Shown: in pieces, positions 26,299-35,256 of the stretch
Layout of the letters: every line of letters starts with the position of its first letter
Position numbering within the stretch: position 1 is the stretch's first letter
Assembly (NCBI RefSeq): GCF_006788895.1
Contig: NZ_VFRA01000001.1
Location: forward strand, 310,001-374,000
Direction: 5' to 3'
Origin: Rhodoglobus vestalii
GTDB lineage: Bacteria > Actinomycetota > Actinomycetes > Actinomycetales > Microbacteriaceae
Length of the DNA: 64,000 nucleotides
Notes under the pieces: model-generated
Seen by the model: the letters and a program-made list of their open reading frames with translations, nothing else
Databases searched by the model: none
What the model was told of the DNA's origin: nothing
Program-made: the position numbers and the translations under genes

Positions 26299-27747
26299 TT
26301 ACCGCGGCGTCCGCGACCGTCTCAGCGCCAGCATTGCCGAGCGGTCGAATCCGAAGGTTCGTCGAGCAACAAACCCCCCGATTGTTGTGCCGGCAGCGAG
26401 CCCCAAGCCGGTCGCTAGTGCCATGACCATTGCGGGCAGCGCTTCGTTCACTCCAAATTCGGAATCCATCAGCGCGTAGATGCCTCGGTACAGTGCGAGT
26501 CCGGGGAGCAGGGCAATAATTCCTACCATGTTTGTGGCGCCTTCTGGCACTTTCAGCCAACGGTAGAGAAGGTAGCTGATGACGCCGGCAGCTGTGCCGG
26601 CAAGGGCGGGAGCAAGCCCGGGTTCAGGCGCCGATGGCAACACCACCCAGTACACGGCGAATACGAGGCTGGCCCCGATTGCCATGAGCGGCAGCAGCCG
26701 CAGCCGCACGTATGAGGTGAGGGCGAAGCCGACGGCGATGATCGCAGAGCCGACCATCCCAGAAATTAGGCTTCGACTTTCTCCGAGAGAGTCGCCCACT
26801 GCCACCGGGATTCCGAGGCGCAGGGAGATGCTCAGCACGATCGAGATGCCGACCGCGAGGCCGAGCGTCATCATGATGACTTCCAATCCGCGGGCAGTTG
26901 CCGTGACGTAGTAGCCGCCGATCGCGTCACTGGCTGACGCGGTGAGCCCGACGCCGGAAAGAAGCATGATGATGCCTGCGATGACGATGACGGTCGGACT
27001 GTTCGATCCGGGTATTTCGATGCCAACCGAGCGAAGCCAAAACATGAACACGGCGATCGCAGTGGTCACCGCCGCGGCAGCCATCTGAGCAAAAAAGGCG
27101 GGAACCGACCAGAGCCCTAGACGACGCGTCATGAGATCCGAGATAGCCGCGGATGCGGCCGCCACAAGCACCAGCACAAAGCTCGCGTCAAAGATCACCA
27201 CGACACCTGCCGCCAGAATCGCTTTACCCGCGGTCACCACCCAGCGACGGTACGGGTGGGGTGTGGTCAAAATCGCGCCAAGCTGCTCGCGTGTCTCATC
27301 CACATCTCCGGGACCATCCGGCCCGGTGATCTGGTCGATCAGCCAGTACACGTTCTGCAGCCGCGTGTAGTCGATGGTGCGCACTTTCACGATGCGCATG
27401 ATCGACATCGGGTCTTCGTTCATCCCCCGATGCACCGAGACGGTGAGCGAGGTGAAGGTGATGTCGACGTGCATTCCGCTGACGCCATACGCGGTACTGA
27501 TGCGAAGCACGGTAGCGACTACGTCAGCCGCGGATGCTCCTGTCGCCAGCATTGCCTCGCCGGCGCGCAAACACAGGTCGATGACTGACCGTGCGTGTCG
27601 CTGGGATAGCTGCTGCTCACTCCCCGGAATCGAAATGAGCTGAGTGGGCGCATTGTTTGAACGCAGGGCTCCCCCAGCCATAGTGATGAGGGAACGACTC
27701 ACCCGTTGCTGAAATTCCCGAACCCGGTAGCTGATGCCCTTACTCAC
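26299..27747 (-). CDS. ThrE-type threonine/serine exporter family protein
   Basis: A protein of about 482 residues with an N-terminal ThrE/DUF1212 domain (SVIDLCLRAGEAMLATGASAADV, YGVSGMHVDITFTSLTVS) and about ten membrane helices covering its C-terminal two thirds, including the ThrE_2 part (ATNMVGIIALLPGLALYRGIYALM). Family members export threonine and serine. The start is uncertain: GTG at 27747 is used, but the purine-rich run before it is too close to be ideal, and a GTG at 27804 or an ATG 29 codons in are alternatives. The gene is monocistronic. Confidence 0.88.
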   Translation of the reverse strand: MSKGISYRVREFQQRVSRSLITMAGGALRSNNAPTQLISIPGSEQQLSQRHARSVIDLCLRAGEAMLATGASAADVVATVLRISTAYGVSGMHVDITFTSLTVSVHRGMNEDPMSIMRIVKVRTIDYTRLQNVYWLIDQITGPDGPGDVDETREQLGAILTTPHPYRRWVVTAGKAILAAGVVVIFDASFVLVLVAAASAAISDLMTRRLGLWSVPAFFAQMAAAAVTTAIAVFMFWLRSVGIEIPGSNSPTVIVIAGIIMLLSGVGLTASASDAIGGYYVTATARGLEVIMMTLGLAVGISIVLSISLRLGIPVAVGDSLGESRSLISGMVGSAIIAVGFALTSYVRLRLLPLMAIGASLVFAVYWVVLPSAPEPGLAPALAGTAAGVISYLLYRWLKVPEGATNMVGIIALLPGLALYRGIYALMDSEFGVNEALPAMVMALATGLGLAAGTTIGGFVARRTFGFDRSAMLALRRSRTPR

Positions 27748-27825
27748 CCCTCTAGGGTAACCGGCATCTGATGGGCAAACCCTCGCCTCAAGTTCGCGAG
27801 ACACGATAGGAAAAGAAGCTTGCGC

Positions 27826-28896
27826 TTACTCCGCTACCAGTGTGACGAGCGGCACGCTTGGCGCATCGCGGGGAGTGCCGACCGACACCGTCATTTGCCG
27901 TGCTACGGCATCAAGGGTGATCGTTGCCAACGTCGCCCAGCGATCGCCTAACAGCGCTCCGGGCTGCGGAACACAGCACAGTTCCGCGGCATCGCCCGGT
28001 TGGGAAACTAGATAAGGAACCAAATCGCTTGCCAGCATCGGGAGTGGTGAATCCGCCACGCGACCAGCCAGAACACCGTAACGAAGCTGAGAGTCGGGGT
28101 CGTAGAGCCCAGGCTTCTCACCGCGACCAAGATGCTCGTCAAGAAAGTGATTCGTGTGCAACAGCACGTGGTCGTGGGGCGTGAGCACGACCGCTCCATG
28201 CGGACTCAACTCCACGATGACAGCAGCGTCCGGGCTCACCACCGTGATCGCACTAGACGTACTCACCGGCGCTGACTGAAGAATGCAGACCGCCTCGCCG
28301 AGCGTTGACGCCTCGGCCAGAATTCGCGCCGCGACCAAGTGCACGGGGACGCCGTCGGGCCGGTCATCTTGATGCCCCAGAATATTGAGCATGATGCCAA
28401 CGCCGGCATCGTTGATCCCGATCTTGCTCAGGATGCCGTGCTCAGTGAGACCAACAAAGTTGCGGATATTGCCGTGAACATCTTGTAGGTGCCAGTGGTC
28501 GGATAGCTCGTCGTGCCAGTCCCACGTCTGTGCGCCAACGGGGGCATTACGAGTGTTCACGATCGTCGAACATTCTCCGGGTCGTGCCCCGGCGGCAGAA
28601 GATAAAATCTCGGTGCGCGCATTGAGGGCGGCGATCTGCCACAGTTCGAGACCAGCGCCTTCGGCTGTTCCACGCATCTCCTCGACCAGGCTGGGGCACC
28701 AGTGACGGGCGCTCTCGATCGACTGTTCTGCGTTACTCCGAACCGCGTCTTTGTGAATGCCAGCCTGCGCGAAGAGCGCCAGATAGATGCGCACTCCGTC
28801 GGCGAGGGTGCCGCGCAGCGCAGACCCTCGTTGGAGCCCACGCTCGTGGGCATCGGTCGAATCGATTCGGATGATCTCAGGGCCGTAGTCGATCAT
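27826..28896 (-). CDS. C45-family autoproteolytic acyltransferase/hydrolase
   Basis: A 356-residue protein related to acyl-CoA:6-aminopenicillanate acyltransferase. ALNARTEIL and GARPGECSTIV mark the self-cleavage site; Cys109 would become the new N-terminal nucleophile. QTWDWHDE, GLTEHGILSKIGINDAGVGI and LLHTNHFLDE complete the Ntn fold. Members hydrolyse amide bonds in acylated amino acids or peptides. The ATG overlaps the stop of the peptide ABC ATPase gene, so it is the last gene of the peptide uptake operon and probably acts on what is imported. Confidence 0.85.
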   Translation of the reverse strand: MIDYGPEIIRIDSTDAHERGLQRGSALRGTLADGVRIYLALFAQAGIHKDAVRSNAEQSIESARHWCPSLVEEMRGTAEGAGLELWQIAALNARTEILSSAAGARPGECSTIVNTRNAPVGAQTWDWHDELSDHWHLQDVHGNIRNFVGLTEHGILSKIGINDAGVGIMLNILGHQDDRPDGVPVHLVAARILAEASTLGEAVCILQSAPVSTSSAITVVSPDAAVIVELSPHGAVVLTPHDHVLLHTNHFLDEHLGRGEKPGLYDPDSQLRYGVLAGRVADSPLPMLASDLVPYLVSQPGDAAELCCVPQPGALLGDRWATLATITLDAVARQMTVSVGTPRDAPSVPLVTLVAE

Positions 28897-29720
28897 GAAG
28901 CGATCTTCTCCCTGAACGCGCGAATGAGGCCGCGTTGCGGTTTCCACCCCGGTCGAGGTGCGCACGCGAGCAAAAGCTGGGTGTAGGCGTGCTGCGGGTT
29001 ACTAAGAACTTCGGCTGTCGCTCCCCGCTCCACGATCGCACCGCGATGCATGACCACAATCTGGTCGGCCACCAGTTGCACAACCGAGAGGTCGTGGGTG
29101 ATGAAGACGTAACTCAAGTTCTTGGCAGCCCGCAGCTCGGCGAGAAGCTTGAGAATCTGCCCCTGCACCGTGACGTCGAGGGCGGCAACGGATTCATCGA
29201 GCACAATGACCGAGGGATCCGCCGCGAGGGCTCGTGCGATCGCCACGCGCTGCCGCTGCCCACCAGAAAGTTCCCCGGGTAGCGCGTCGAGCTGACGGGG
29301 TTTAAGGCCAACCTGTTCGAAAAGTTCAACGCAGCGGTCGCGTCTCGCGCGAGCATTCAGTGAGGTGTGTGCACGCAGCACCTCATCAACGGCGGTGCTG
29401 ACGCGAAGCCGTCGGTTGAGCGAACTCTGCGGATCTTGAAAGACCATTTGAATCTCGCGAGCACGTCGATGCAACTCGCGCCGACTTGCACGCTCGGCGA
29501 CGGGATTTCCGTTCAACATCACGGTTCCCGAATCGGCGGTTTCGAGTCCCACGATGATTCGGGCGAGCGTTGTTTTTCCTGAACCCGATTCGCCGACAAC
29601 CGCGAGACAGGAGCCGCGCTCAACTGTCAAGGAGATGTTGTCGAGCGCGGTGACTTTATGCCGCCCGTGGCCGCTGAAAATCTTGGTCAGCCCGTCCACG
29701 ACGATTGCCGGTGTGCTCAT
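28893..29720 (-). CDS. oligopeptide/dipeptide ABC transporter ATPase (OppF/DppF-like)
   Basis: A 275-residue ATPase: Walker A GESGSGKTTLARI, signature [16 protein letters not shown], Walker B VIVLDESVAALD, His switch FITHDLSVV, and a short C-terminal tail (PRPGWKPQRG). ATGA overlaps link it to the gene on each side. The wording VERGATAEVLSNPQHAYTQLLL is typical of the peptide/nickel family, second ATPase. Together with the other ATPase it energises import through the two permeases. Confidence 0.93.
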   Translation of the reverse strand: MSTPAIVVDGLTKIFSGHGRHKVTALDNISLTVERGSCLAVVGESGSGKTTLARIIVGLETADSGTVMLNGNPVAERASRRELHRRAREIQMVFQDPQSSLNRRLRVSTAVDEVLRAHTSLNARARRDRCVELFEQVGLKPRQLDALPGELSGGQRQRVAIARALAADPSVIVLDESVAALDVTVQGQILKLLAELRAAKNLSYVFITHDLSVVQLVADQIVVMHRGAIVERGATAEVLSNPQHAYTQLLLACAPRPGWKPQRGLIRAFREKIAS

Positions 29721-30562
29721 TCGGACTCTCCTTCGTTCACGTCGGGCTCTGATAATGCTGTCTGTGACGGCACTGTCGCTTGCGGAATGATTCCGGCGGG
29801 TCGCGCATCCATCAGCTGCCGCGTGTAGGGATGCTGAGGGTTGTCGCGCAGTTGTTCCGGTACTCCGGTTTCAACGATCTGACCGTCTTTCATGACGCTG
29901 ATGCGGTCGCAGACTGCCGCGGCCAGATCCAGATCGTGCGTTACGTAGAGCATGGCCATGCCGAGGTCGCGGCGGAATTCATCGAGAATCGCCATCACCT
30001 CAGCCTGCGTGGTGACGTCGAGCGCTGTGGTCGGTTCGTCGGCCAACATGAGTTTCGGCTTACCGGCGATCGCTCCCGCGATAACGACACGTTGCAGCAT
30101 CCCGCCAGACAGCTGGTGAGGGTAGGAGCCGAGCACCCGGTCAACACCGTCGATACCTACTTGCTCGAGCAGTTCACCGGCGCGCAACCGCGCCGCGCCC
30201 TTGGGCATCCCCTGCGCATCATGCATACCTTCGATCAGGTAGTTGACGATGGGAAGCACGGGGTTCAATACCGCGTGCGGGTTCTGGGCGATCATCGATA
30301 CGTCGGTGGATCGCATCCGCCTCAAAGCCTCGCCCTCCAGAAAAAGCACATCTGCACCGGCGAACGTAATGTTCCCGGTGACAGTAGCGTTGCTCGGTTC
30401 AATTCGAAGAATGGATCTCAGGGTCATCGATTTTCCGCTGCCTGACTCTCCGACAAGACCCACGGATTCACCCGCGGCAACGCTCAGCGATACATTCCGC
30501 AGAATGTCGAACTCTGCCCGTTCGGAGGCAATCGTCATGCACAGATCGCGAATCTCTAACAT
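29717..30562 (-). CDS. oligopeptide/dipeptide ABC transporter ATPase (OppD/DppD-like)
   Basis: A 281-residue ATPase with Walker A GESGSGKSMTLRSIL, signature LSGGMLQRVVIAGAIA and Walker B LMLADEPTTALD. The signature deviates slightly (GGMLQRV) as often seen in the D-type subunit. The C-terminal PQHPYTRQLMDA region is present, while the cysteine-rich iron-sulfur tail of some OppD proteins is missing. It overlaps the neighbouring permease gene by one base (TGATG). Confidence 0.93.
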   Translation of the reverse strand: MLEIRDLCMTIASERAEFDILRNVSLSVAAGESVGLVGESGSGKSMTLRSILRIEPSNATVTGNITFAGADVLFLEGEALRRMRSTDVSMIAQNPHAVLNPVLPIVNYLIEGMHDAQGMPKGAARLRAGELLEQVGIDGVDRVLGSYPHQLSGGMLQRVVIAGAIAGKPKLMLADEPTTALDVTTQAEVMAILDEFRRDLGMAMLYVTHDLDLAAAVCDRISVMKDGQIVETGVPEQLRDNPQHPYTRQLMDARPAGIIPQATVPSQTALSEPDVNEGESE

Positions 30563-31389
30563 CAGAACTTCCTCCCCGCTGCAGCACGCCCACCGAGTCG
30601 TTCACCGATATACCCCAGCGAGGCGACGGTGAGCACAATCAATAGTCCAGCGAACATGCTCTCAGCCGGGTAACCCCGCAGCAACGACTGCTGACCGTCA
30701 GCAACCATGAGGCCCCAGTCAGCATCGGGTGCTTGCACTCCGAGGCCGAGGAACGAGAGTGCCGCGAGTTCGATCATCGCGAAACCAAAGTTGATGGTGG
30801 CCCCGGTCACGACCAGCGGGGCGATGTTTGGCACAAGATGCCTCACGGTGATGACAACCCCCGAGATTCCCTGCAGCTGTGGGGAGCGAATATACGGAAG
30901 GTTCCGTTCGCGAAGCGCCATACTCCGGATGACGCGGGCGGTGTACGGAATGTACGCGATCGAGAGCGCGAGGGCCGCGGTCGTCAGGCTCGGGCCAAAT
31001 ACGGCGATGGCGAGCATCGCGAGCAGCAGGTTGGGGAACGCGAAGAGCAGGTCAAGCAGGCGACTGATAAATGAGTCAACAATCCCACCCCACCAGACAC
31101 TGATCAGCGCGAGTCCAGTACCGAACACTGCCGTGATTGTCACGACAATGACTGGGCCGAGCAACGCTGATCTCGCACCGAACAGCAGTCGGGAGAAGAT
31201 GTCACGACCAGCTTGGTCAGTGCCCAAAAGGTGATCAATGCTGAATCCCTGGAAGCGATTGGTCACGGAACCAATTGTGGGATCGTAGGGCGCGAGCACG
31301 GGAGCGAATAATGCTCCAAGAACGACCACACTGAATAGGGCTGCTGCGGCTATGCCGATCGGGCCAAGCAGCGTCTTGATGCGAATCAT
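30562..31389 (-). CDS. peptide ABC transporter permease (DppC/OppC-like)
   Basis: A 275-residue permease. After one N-terminal helix (about 13-33) comes LLGTDQAGRDIFSRLLFGAR, the hallmark of the C-type permease, then five further helices; the EAA-like loop is around VVITVRHLVPNIAPLV. It overlaps the B-type permease by four bases and the ATPase by one, so all are made from one message. Confidence 0.93.
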   Translation of the reverse strand: MIRIKTLLGPIGIAAAALFSVVVLGALFAPVLAPYDPTIGSVTNRFQGFSIDHLLGTDQAGRDIFSRLLFGARSALLGPVIVVTITAVFGTGLALISVWWGGIVDSFISRLLDLLFAFPNLLLAMLAIAVFGPSLTTAALALSIAYIPYTARVIRSMALRERNLPYIRSPQLQGISGVVITVRHLVPNIAPLVVTGATINFGFAMIELAALSFLGLGVQAPDADWGLMVADGQQSLLRGYPAESMFAGLLIVLTVASLGYIGERLGGRAAAGRKF

Positions 31390-32327
31390 CCTTCACCTCG
31401 TGTTCTCACGCGCGGATCGATCGCCGCATACAGCAGGTCAACTAGAAGATTAATAAGGCCAAAGGCGGCCACGAGGATGATGGCGATTGCCTGCACGACA
31501 GCGAAGTCCTTGGTCTGCACGGCGTTGATCAGTAGCGTGCCAATGCCATCCAGGGTGAAGGCGTATTCGATGACGAAGGCACCAGCGATGAGTCCGGCGA
31601 TGTGCACTCCGACGATTGTGCTCACGGGGAGCATCGAGTTGCGGATCACGTGTCGGCGCTGCACGAGCCGTTTCGGTACGCCGCGTGCCATGGCCATGAT
31701 TGAGTGCTCGGAGCCACGCTCTTCCCGAATGGAGGTGCGGGTGATGCGCGCGACGACCGCCATGGAAGGCAGCGCCAGCGCGAGGGCCGGCAGGGTGAGG
31801 TGCCAGAGCCGGTCGAGAAAGCCGTCGCCGGAGCCGAAGACAGGAAACCAGCCGAGCCCGACACTGAAGATGCTCATCAGGATGAGGGCGGCAAAAAAGG
31901 TGGGGACGGCGAAGCCGAGGTTCGACCCGAGGAGGATGATCTTGTCGAGCGGGCCGTCGCGGGTACCGGCGACGATACCGAGCCCTACTCCAAGCACCAT
32001 GATCAGGATGGCGGCCATCACGACGAGAGTGATTGTGGTGGGCAGTCGGGTGGCGAGCAAGTCGCCCACGTCTTGACGGTTTACGAGCGATTGCCCAAAG
32101 TTTCCTTGCAGTACCCCGGTGAGCCAGTTCCAGAAGCGTGCAAGGAAGGGGTCATCGAGCGAGTACTGCTTGCGGATCGCGGCGAGAACTTCGGGCGAGA
32201 CGGTGCGACCCTGTACAAGAAATTTTTCTGGGCTGCCCGGGGCTGCATACATCCCGGCAAAGACAAGAAAACTCGACACGATGAGCACGCCGATGAGCGC
32301 GAAGAGTCTCCGTATGATGAACATCAC
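31386..32327 (-). CDS. peptide ABC transporter permease (DppB/OppB-like)
   Basis: A 313-residue permease with six membrane helices. MMFIIRRLFALIGVLIVSSF, APGSPEKFLVQGRTVSPEVL and YSLDDPFLARFWNWLTGVLQ are the B-type N-terminal domain; RHVIRNSMLPVSTIVGVHIA is the ATPase-contact loop. It starts 89 bases after the binding protein gene, a gap filled by a long stem-loop. Confidence 0.93.
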   Translation of the reverse strand: MMFIIRRLFALIGVLIVSSFLVFAGMYAAPGSPEKFLVQGRTVSPEVLAAIRKQYSLDDPFLARFWNWLTGVLQGNFGQSLVNRQDVGDLLATRLPTTITLVVMAAILIMVLGVGLGIVAGTRDGPLDKIILLGSNLGFAVPTFFAALILMSIFSVGLGWFPVFGSGDGFLDRLWHLTLPALALALPSMAVVARITRTSIREERGSEHSIMAMARGVPKRLVQRRHVIRNSMLPVSTIVGVHIAGLIAGAFVIEYAFTLDGIGTLLINAVQTKDFAVVQAIAIILVAAFGLINLLVDLLYAAIDPRVRTRGEG

Positions 32328-32366
32328 TGGAATGGCACCCCTTTTGGTGACAGTACGTTGTGGTGG

Positions 32367-32410
32367 CAGCAGCAGTGAGGGTGCCTTCTAGTGCACCCTC
32401 ACTGCTGCTG
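32367..32410 (-). terminator. 18-bp perfect intercistronic stem-loop
   Basis: CAGCAGCAGTGAGGGTGC and GCACCCTCACTGCTGCTG pair perfectly with an 8-base loop, just after the stop of the binding protein gene and before the permease genes. No T-run follows. Within an operon such a structure commonly acts as a partial terminator or protects the upstream message, giving more binding protein than permease. Confidence 0.7.
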
Positions 32411-32415
32411 GTCAA

Positions 32416-34050
32416 TCAGTTTCCGGAGGCACCTAGGTCAGCGGCCCACGGGTAATAGAGGTAGACGAAAGATGCTGGCACGCCAGTGACTCGCTCGTTC
32501 ATGAATAGTCGAACTGCTGAGTCGACGATCGGGATCCACGGCAGATCTTCCATGACGATCGTTTGGATCTCGTTGACGAGTCCTGCTCGTTCGTCGTCGT
32601 CGGCTGTCGCTTCTGCCTCGTTGATGAGTGCGTTGACCTCGGAATTGTCGTAGCCGTTGAAGTTCTGCGAACCCTCCGGGCCAACAATGCCGCGAAGGAA
32701 AGCAAGTGGATCAGGAACATCCATGTAGTTCGCGGTCACGAAAGCATCGCTACCTTCACGAGCTTCGGGGTCAGAGAAGAAAGCACCGAACTGGGCGCTG
32801 GGTACTCCTACTGGCTCAACAGCGAGGCCGATCTCGCGCCCGCCATTGGCGATCTCGGAGATGATGTCGGCGTAGTAGCCACGCTCTGCGGGGTAGACGA
32901 TACTGATTGTCTGATCGAGGTCCACTGTCGCACCCTCGAGCATCTTCTTAGCACCCTCGATGTCTACGTCGGCTGATCGCAGGTCGTCGCGTTCACTCGT
33001 GAATACGTCGTCGCCGTACGACCACCCGTTGTTCGGAACCAGTGACTTCGACGGTTGCGCAGTACCTTCATATACGGTGTCGGCGATTGCCTGGCGGTCG
33101 GTTGCCATCATGAGTGCTTGGCGTACTGCTGGATCAGCAAATGCACCGTTGCCGGTTCCGATGATCGCCATGACCTGCAGTGAACTACCGAGGTAGAGCG
33201 TGCCATTGCTGGCGCTCTCTAGGGTGGGCACTGAGCCAAGCGGCACGTCGTAAGAACCATCGATAGCACCGGTGCTCAATGCGCTCGAAATGGCTGCTGA
33301 ATCAACAATGAAATTGATGTCGACTTGGGCGGCCTTGGCCATCTTGTCGGCGTTCCAGTAGTTGTCGTTGCGCATTAGCGAAATCGACTGACCCTGGTCC
33401 CAGTCGCCGATCGAGAAAGGACCGGTGCACATGACGAGGCCAGTCGGGTTGCCGTAATCTTCGCCGGCTTCCTCGCGCTGAGACTTCTGAACGATGTTGC
33501 CGATCGGCGACACTAGGTAGGAGTTGAAGGTGACATCAGGGTCCGTGAGTTTGACCGTAACTTCACGGTCTCCGGTCTTCTCGATCGACGCGATGTTGCC
33601 GACGACGTCACCAGCCCAGTAGCTTCCCTCTTCGGGATCCAAGTGACGGCTCAGGCTGTAGACAACGTCTTCTGCGGTGAGTGGATCGCCGTTCCAGAAT
33701 TCGACGCCATCGCGGATCGTGTAGATGTAGGTGGTCGAATCTGGAGTTTCGACGCTCTCGGCCAGATTGGGCTCAATGGTGTAATCGGGCTGCAACTGCA
33801 TGAGCCCTTCACACAGGTTGGCCACTACCGTGTTCTCTGGGTAGTTGAAGGCCTTGATCGGGTCCAGCGATGCTGGTTCACCGAACGGGAGGTTCCACGT
33901 TGCGAGATCTAGTTCGCCCACGGCGGGTGGCGTGGTGAATGCCAGCTCGTCAGAACCTGATCCATCTTGCTGTGCATCTGTGTCGGTCGCCACGCAGCCG
34001 GTGAGGGCAAGCGCGAGAACGACGGCGGAAGCTAGTGCGCTCTTCTTCAT
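32416..34050 (-). CDS. peptide ABC transporter substrate-binding lipoprotein
   Basis: A 544-residue family 5 solute-binding protein. The ATG (MKKSALASAVVLALALTGC) has AGGAGC seven bases upstream, and the lipobox LTGC marks the lipidated Cys19. FNYPENTVVANLCEGLMQLQ, TIRDGVEFWNGDPLTAEDVV and AVRQALMMATDRQAIADTVY are family features. It binds peptides or peptide-like compounds outside the cell. First gene of the operon divergent from the LacI regulator. Confidence 0.93.
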   Translation of the reverse strand: MKKSALASAVVLALALTGCVATDTDAQQDGSGSDELAFTTPPAVGELDLATWNLPFGEPASLDPIKAFNYPENTVVANLCEGLMQLQPDYTIEPNLAESVETPDSTTYIYTIRDGVEFWNGDPLTAEDVVYSLSRHLDPEEGSYWAGDVVGNIASIEKTGDREVTVKLTDPDVTFNSYLVSPIGNIVQKSQREEAGEDYGNPTGLVMCTGPFSIGDWDQGQSISLMRNDNYWNADKMAKAAQVDINFIVDSAAISSALSTGAIDGSYDVPLGSVPTLESASNGTLYLGSSLQVMAIIGTGNGAFADPAVRQALMMATDRQAIADTVYEGTAQPSKSLVPNNGWSYGDDVFTSERDDLRSADVDIEGAKKMLEGATVDLDQTISIVYPAERGYYADIISEIANGGREIGLAVEPVGVPSAQFGAFFSDPEAREGSDAFVTANYMDVPDPLAFLRGIVGPEGSQNFNGYDNSEVNALINEAEATADDDERAGLVNEIQTIVMEDLPWIPIVDSAVRLFMNERVTGVPASFVYLYYPWAADLGASGN

Positions 34051-34116
34051 TGAAATGCTCCTATTGGTCATTTGGTGGAGGTGCGAGCACCATGACGTTG
34101 TTGTGACTGTAGCTAG

Positions 34117-34130
34117 CCAAAACGTTTTGG
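34117..34130. promoter_or_regulatory. LacI-type operator between regulator and peptide operon
   Basis: CCAAAACGTTTTGG is a perfect 14-base palindrome with the central CG typical of LacI/GalR operators. It lies 67 bases before the binding protein start and 54 bases before the divergent lacI-type gene, so one regulator dimer there could control both directions. Binding is inferred. Confidence 0.75.
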
Positions 34131-34183
34131 GCAAGCGCGTTTCATAGATTTCAAAACCCGTTACCAAGGGGTAACATTCGGGC

Positions 34184-35230
34184 ATGCCCCGACAGAGTCG
34201 ACACAGAGTCACAATTCATGAGGTTGCCAAGCACGCCGGTGTCTCTATCACAACGGTCTCCCACTCACTCAATGGGAAGGGGGTTGTTGCCGACGCAACG
34301 CGGCAGCGTGTTATCGCTGCCGCCAAAGAGATCGGCTATAGCGCCAATGCGATTGCTCGGGGATTGCGCGGTAATCCACTGGGCGTAATCGGTCTCGTCA
34401 TCCGCCCACTCGAAGATCTCGACTCGTACCAGCCGGAGGGTGTGGACTATTTCATGCGCTTTGCTGGTGCCGCTGCAGTCGAAGCGCTTGACCACGGATT
34501 CGGCCTGATGCTTGTGCGCGACCCCACAGCGGGCGCCTTGCCCGGCATCGCCCTTGCGGTCGACGGGTTCATCATTTCTGATCCGGTTGCCAACGATCCC
34601 TTGATCGCGCTGCTGAATCGTAATGACATTCCTATAGTCACCGTGGGGCGGGACACTGAGCGGCCAGAATTCCGCGACTGGGTCGAAACTGGCACGTCGA
34701 CCGACGGTCGGGCAGTTGTGAACGCGCTCGTTGACAGGGGCGCGAAGCGTATCGCCCTCGTTACCGGCACCGACTCGAATGCGTGGAATGCCGACAGCGA
34801 TCTGGCCTACCGTCGATGGACGGCGGAGTTGGGATACGACGAATTGGTTTACCACCAAGATGAACGCTCGGGTGAAGCTGGCGGGCGCGCTGTGGCCGAA
34901 ATCATGTTGGCCGCCGCACTGGCGGGTGAGCAGGATCTGCCTGACGCAATCTACTGTCTTACTGGGCGCCACGCGGCTGGCCTGCAGGAGCGCCTGCAAG
35001 AGGCGGGCTATCGCATCCCTGCGGATATCATGATTGTTGCTGGTTCAGATTCTGAGCAAACCAGAAACAGCACTCCGCCGATCACTTCTGTCGATCTTGT
35101 GCCCGAGGCCACCGCAAAGGCTGCCGTCGATTTTCTTCTCCGCAGGCTCGAGGGCGACACGGAAAGCCGTTCACCATTTGTTCAGAACGTGCTGCGATTT
35201 CGTGAATCGACGAACCGACCGTTGCTCTGA
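34184..35230 (+). CDS. LacI-family transcriptional regulator
   Basis: A 348-residue regulator: HTH at 8-30 (VTIHEVAKHAGVSITTVSHS), hinge helix ANAIARGLRGN, and a periplasmic-binding-protein-like effector domain (about 65-345) with GVIGLVIRP and the conserved dimer-face PPITSVDLVPEATAKAAVDF. Adjacent to a peptide ABC operon, it probably represses it until the peptide or its breakdown product binds. The effector is unknown. Confidence 0.92.
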   Translation: MPRQSRHRVTIHEVAKHAGVSITTVSHSLNGKGVVADATRQRVIAAAKEIGYSANAIARGLRGNPLGVIGLVIRPLEDLDSYQPEGVDYFMRFAGAAAVEALDHGFGLMLVRDPTAGALPGIALAVDGFIISDPVANDPLIALLNRNDIPIVTVGRDTERPEFRDWVETGTSTDGRAVVNALVDRGAKRIALVTGTDSNAWNADSDLAYRRWTAELGYDELVYHQDERSGEAGGRAVAEIMLAAALAGEQDLPDAIYCLTGRHAAGLQERLQEAGYRIPADIMIVAGSDSEQTRNSTPPITSVDLVPEATAKAAVDFLLRRLEGDTESRSPFVQNVLRFRESTNRPLL

Positions 35231-35256
35231 ACGATCGGTCTTACGATTGCGTTACG

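Noticed and set aside
31477..32378. Plus-strand readings over the peptide permease genes
   Set aside because: Antisense of well-defined permeases; their charged, repetitive composition is a by-product.
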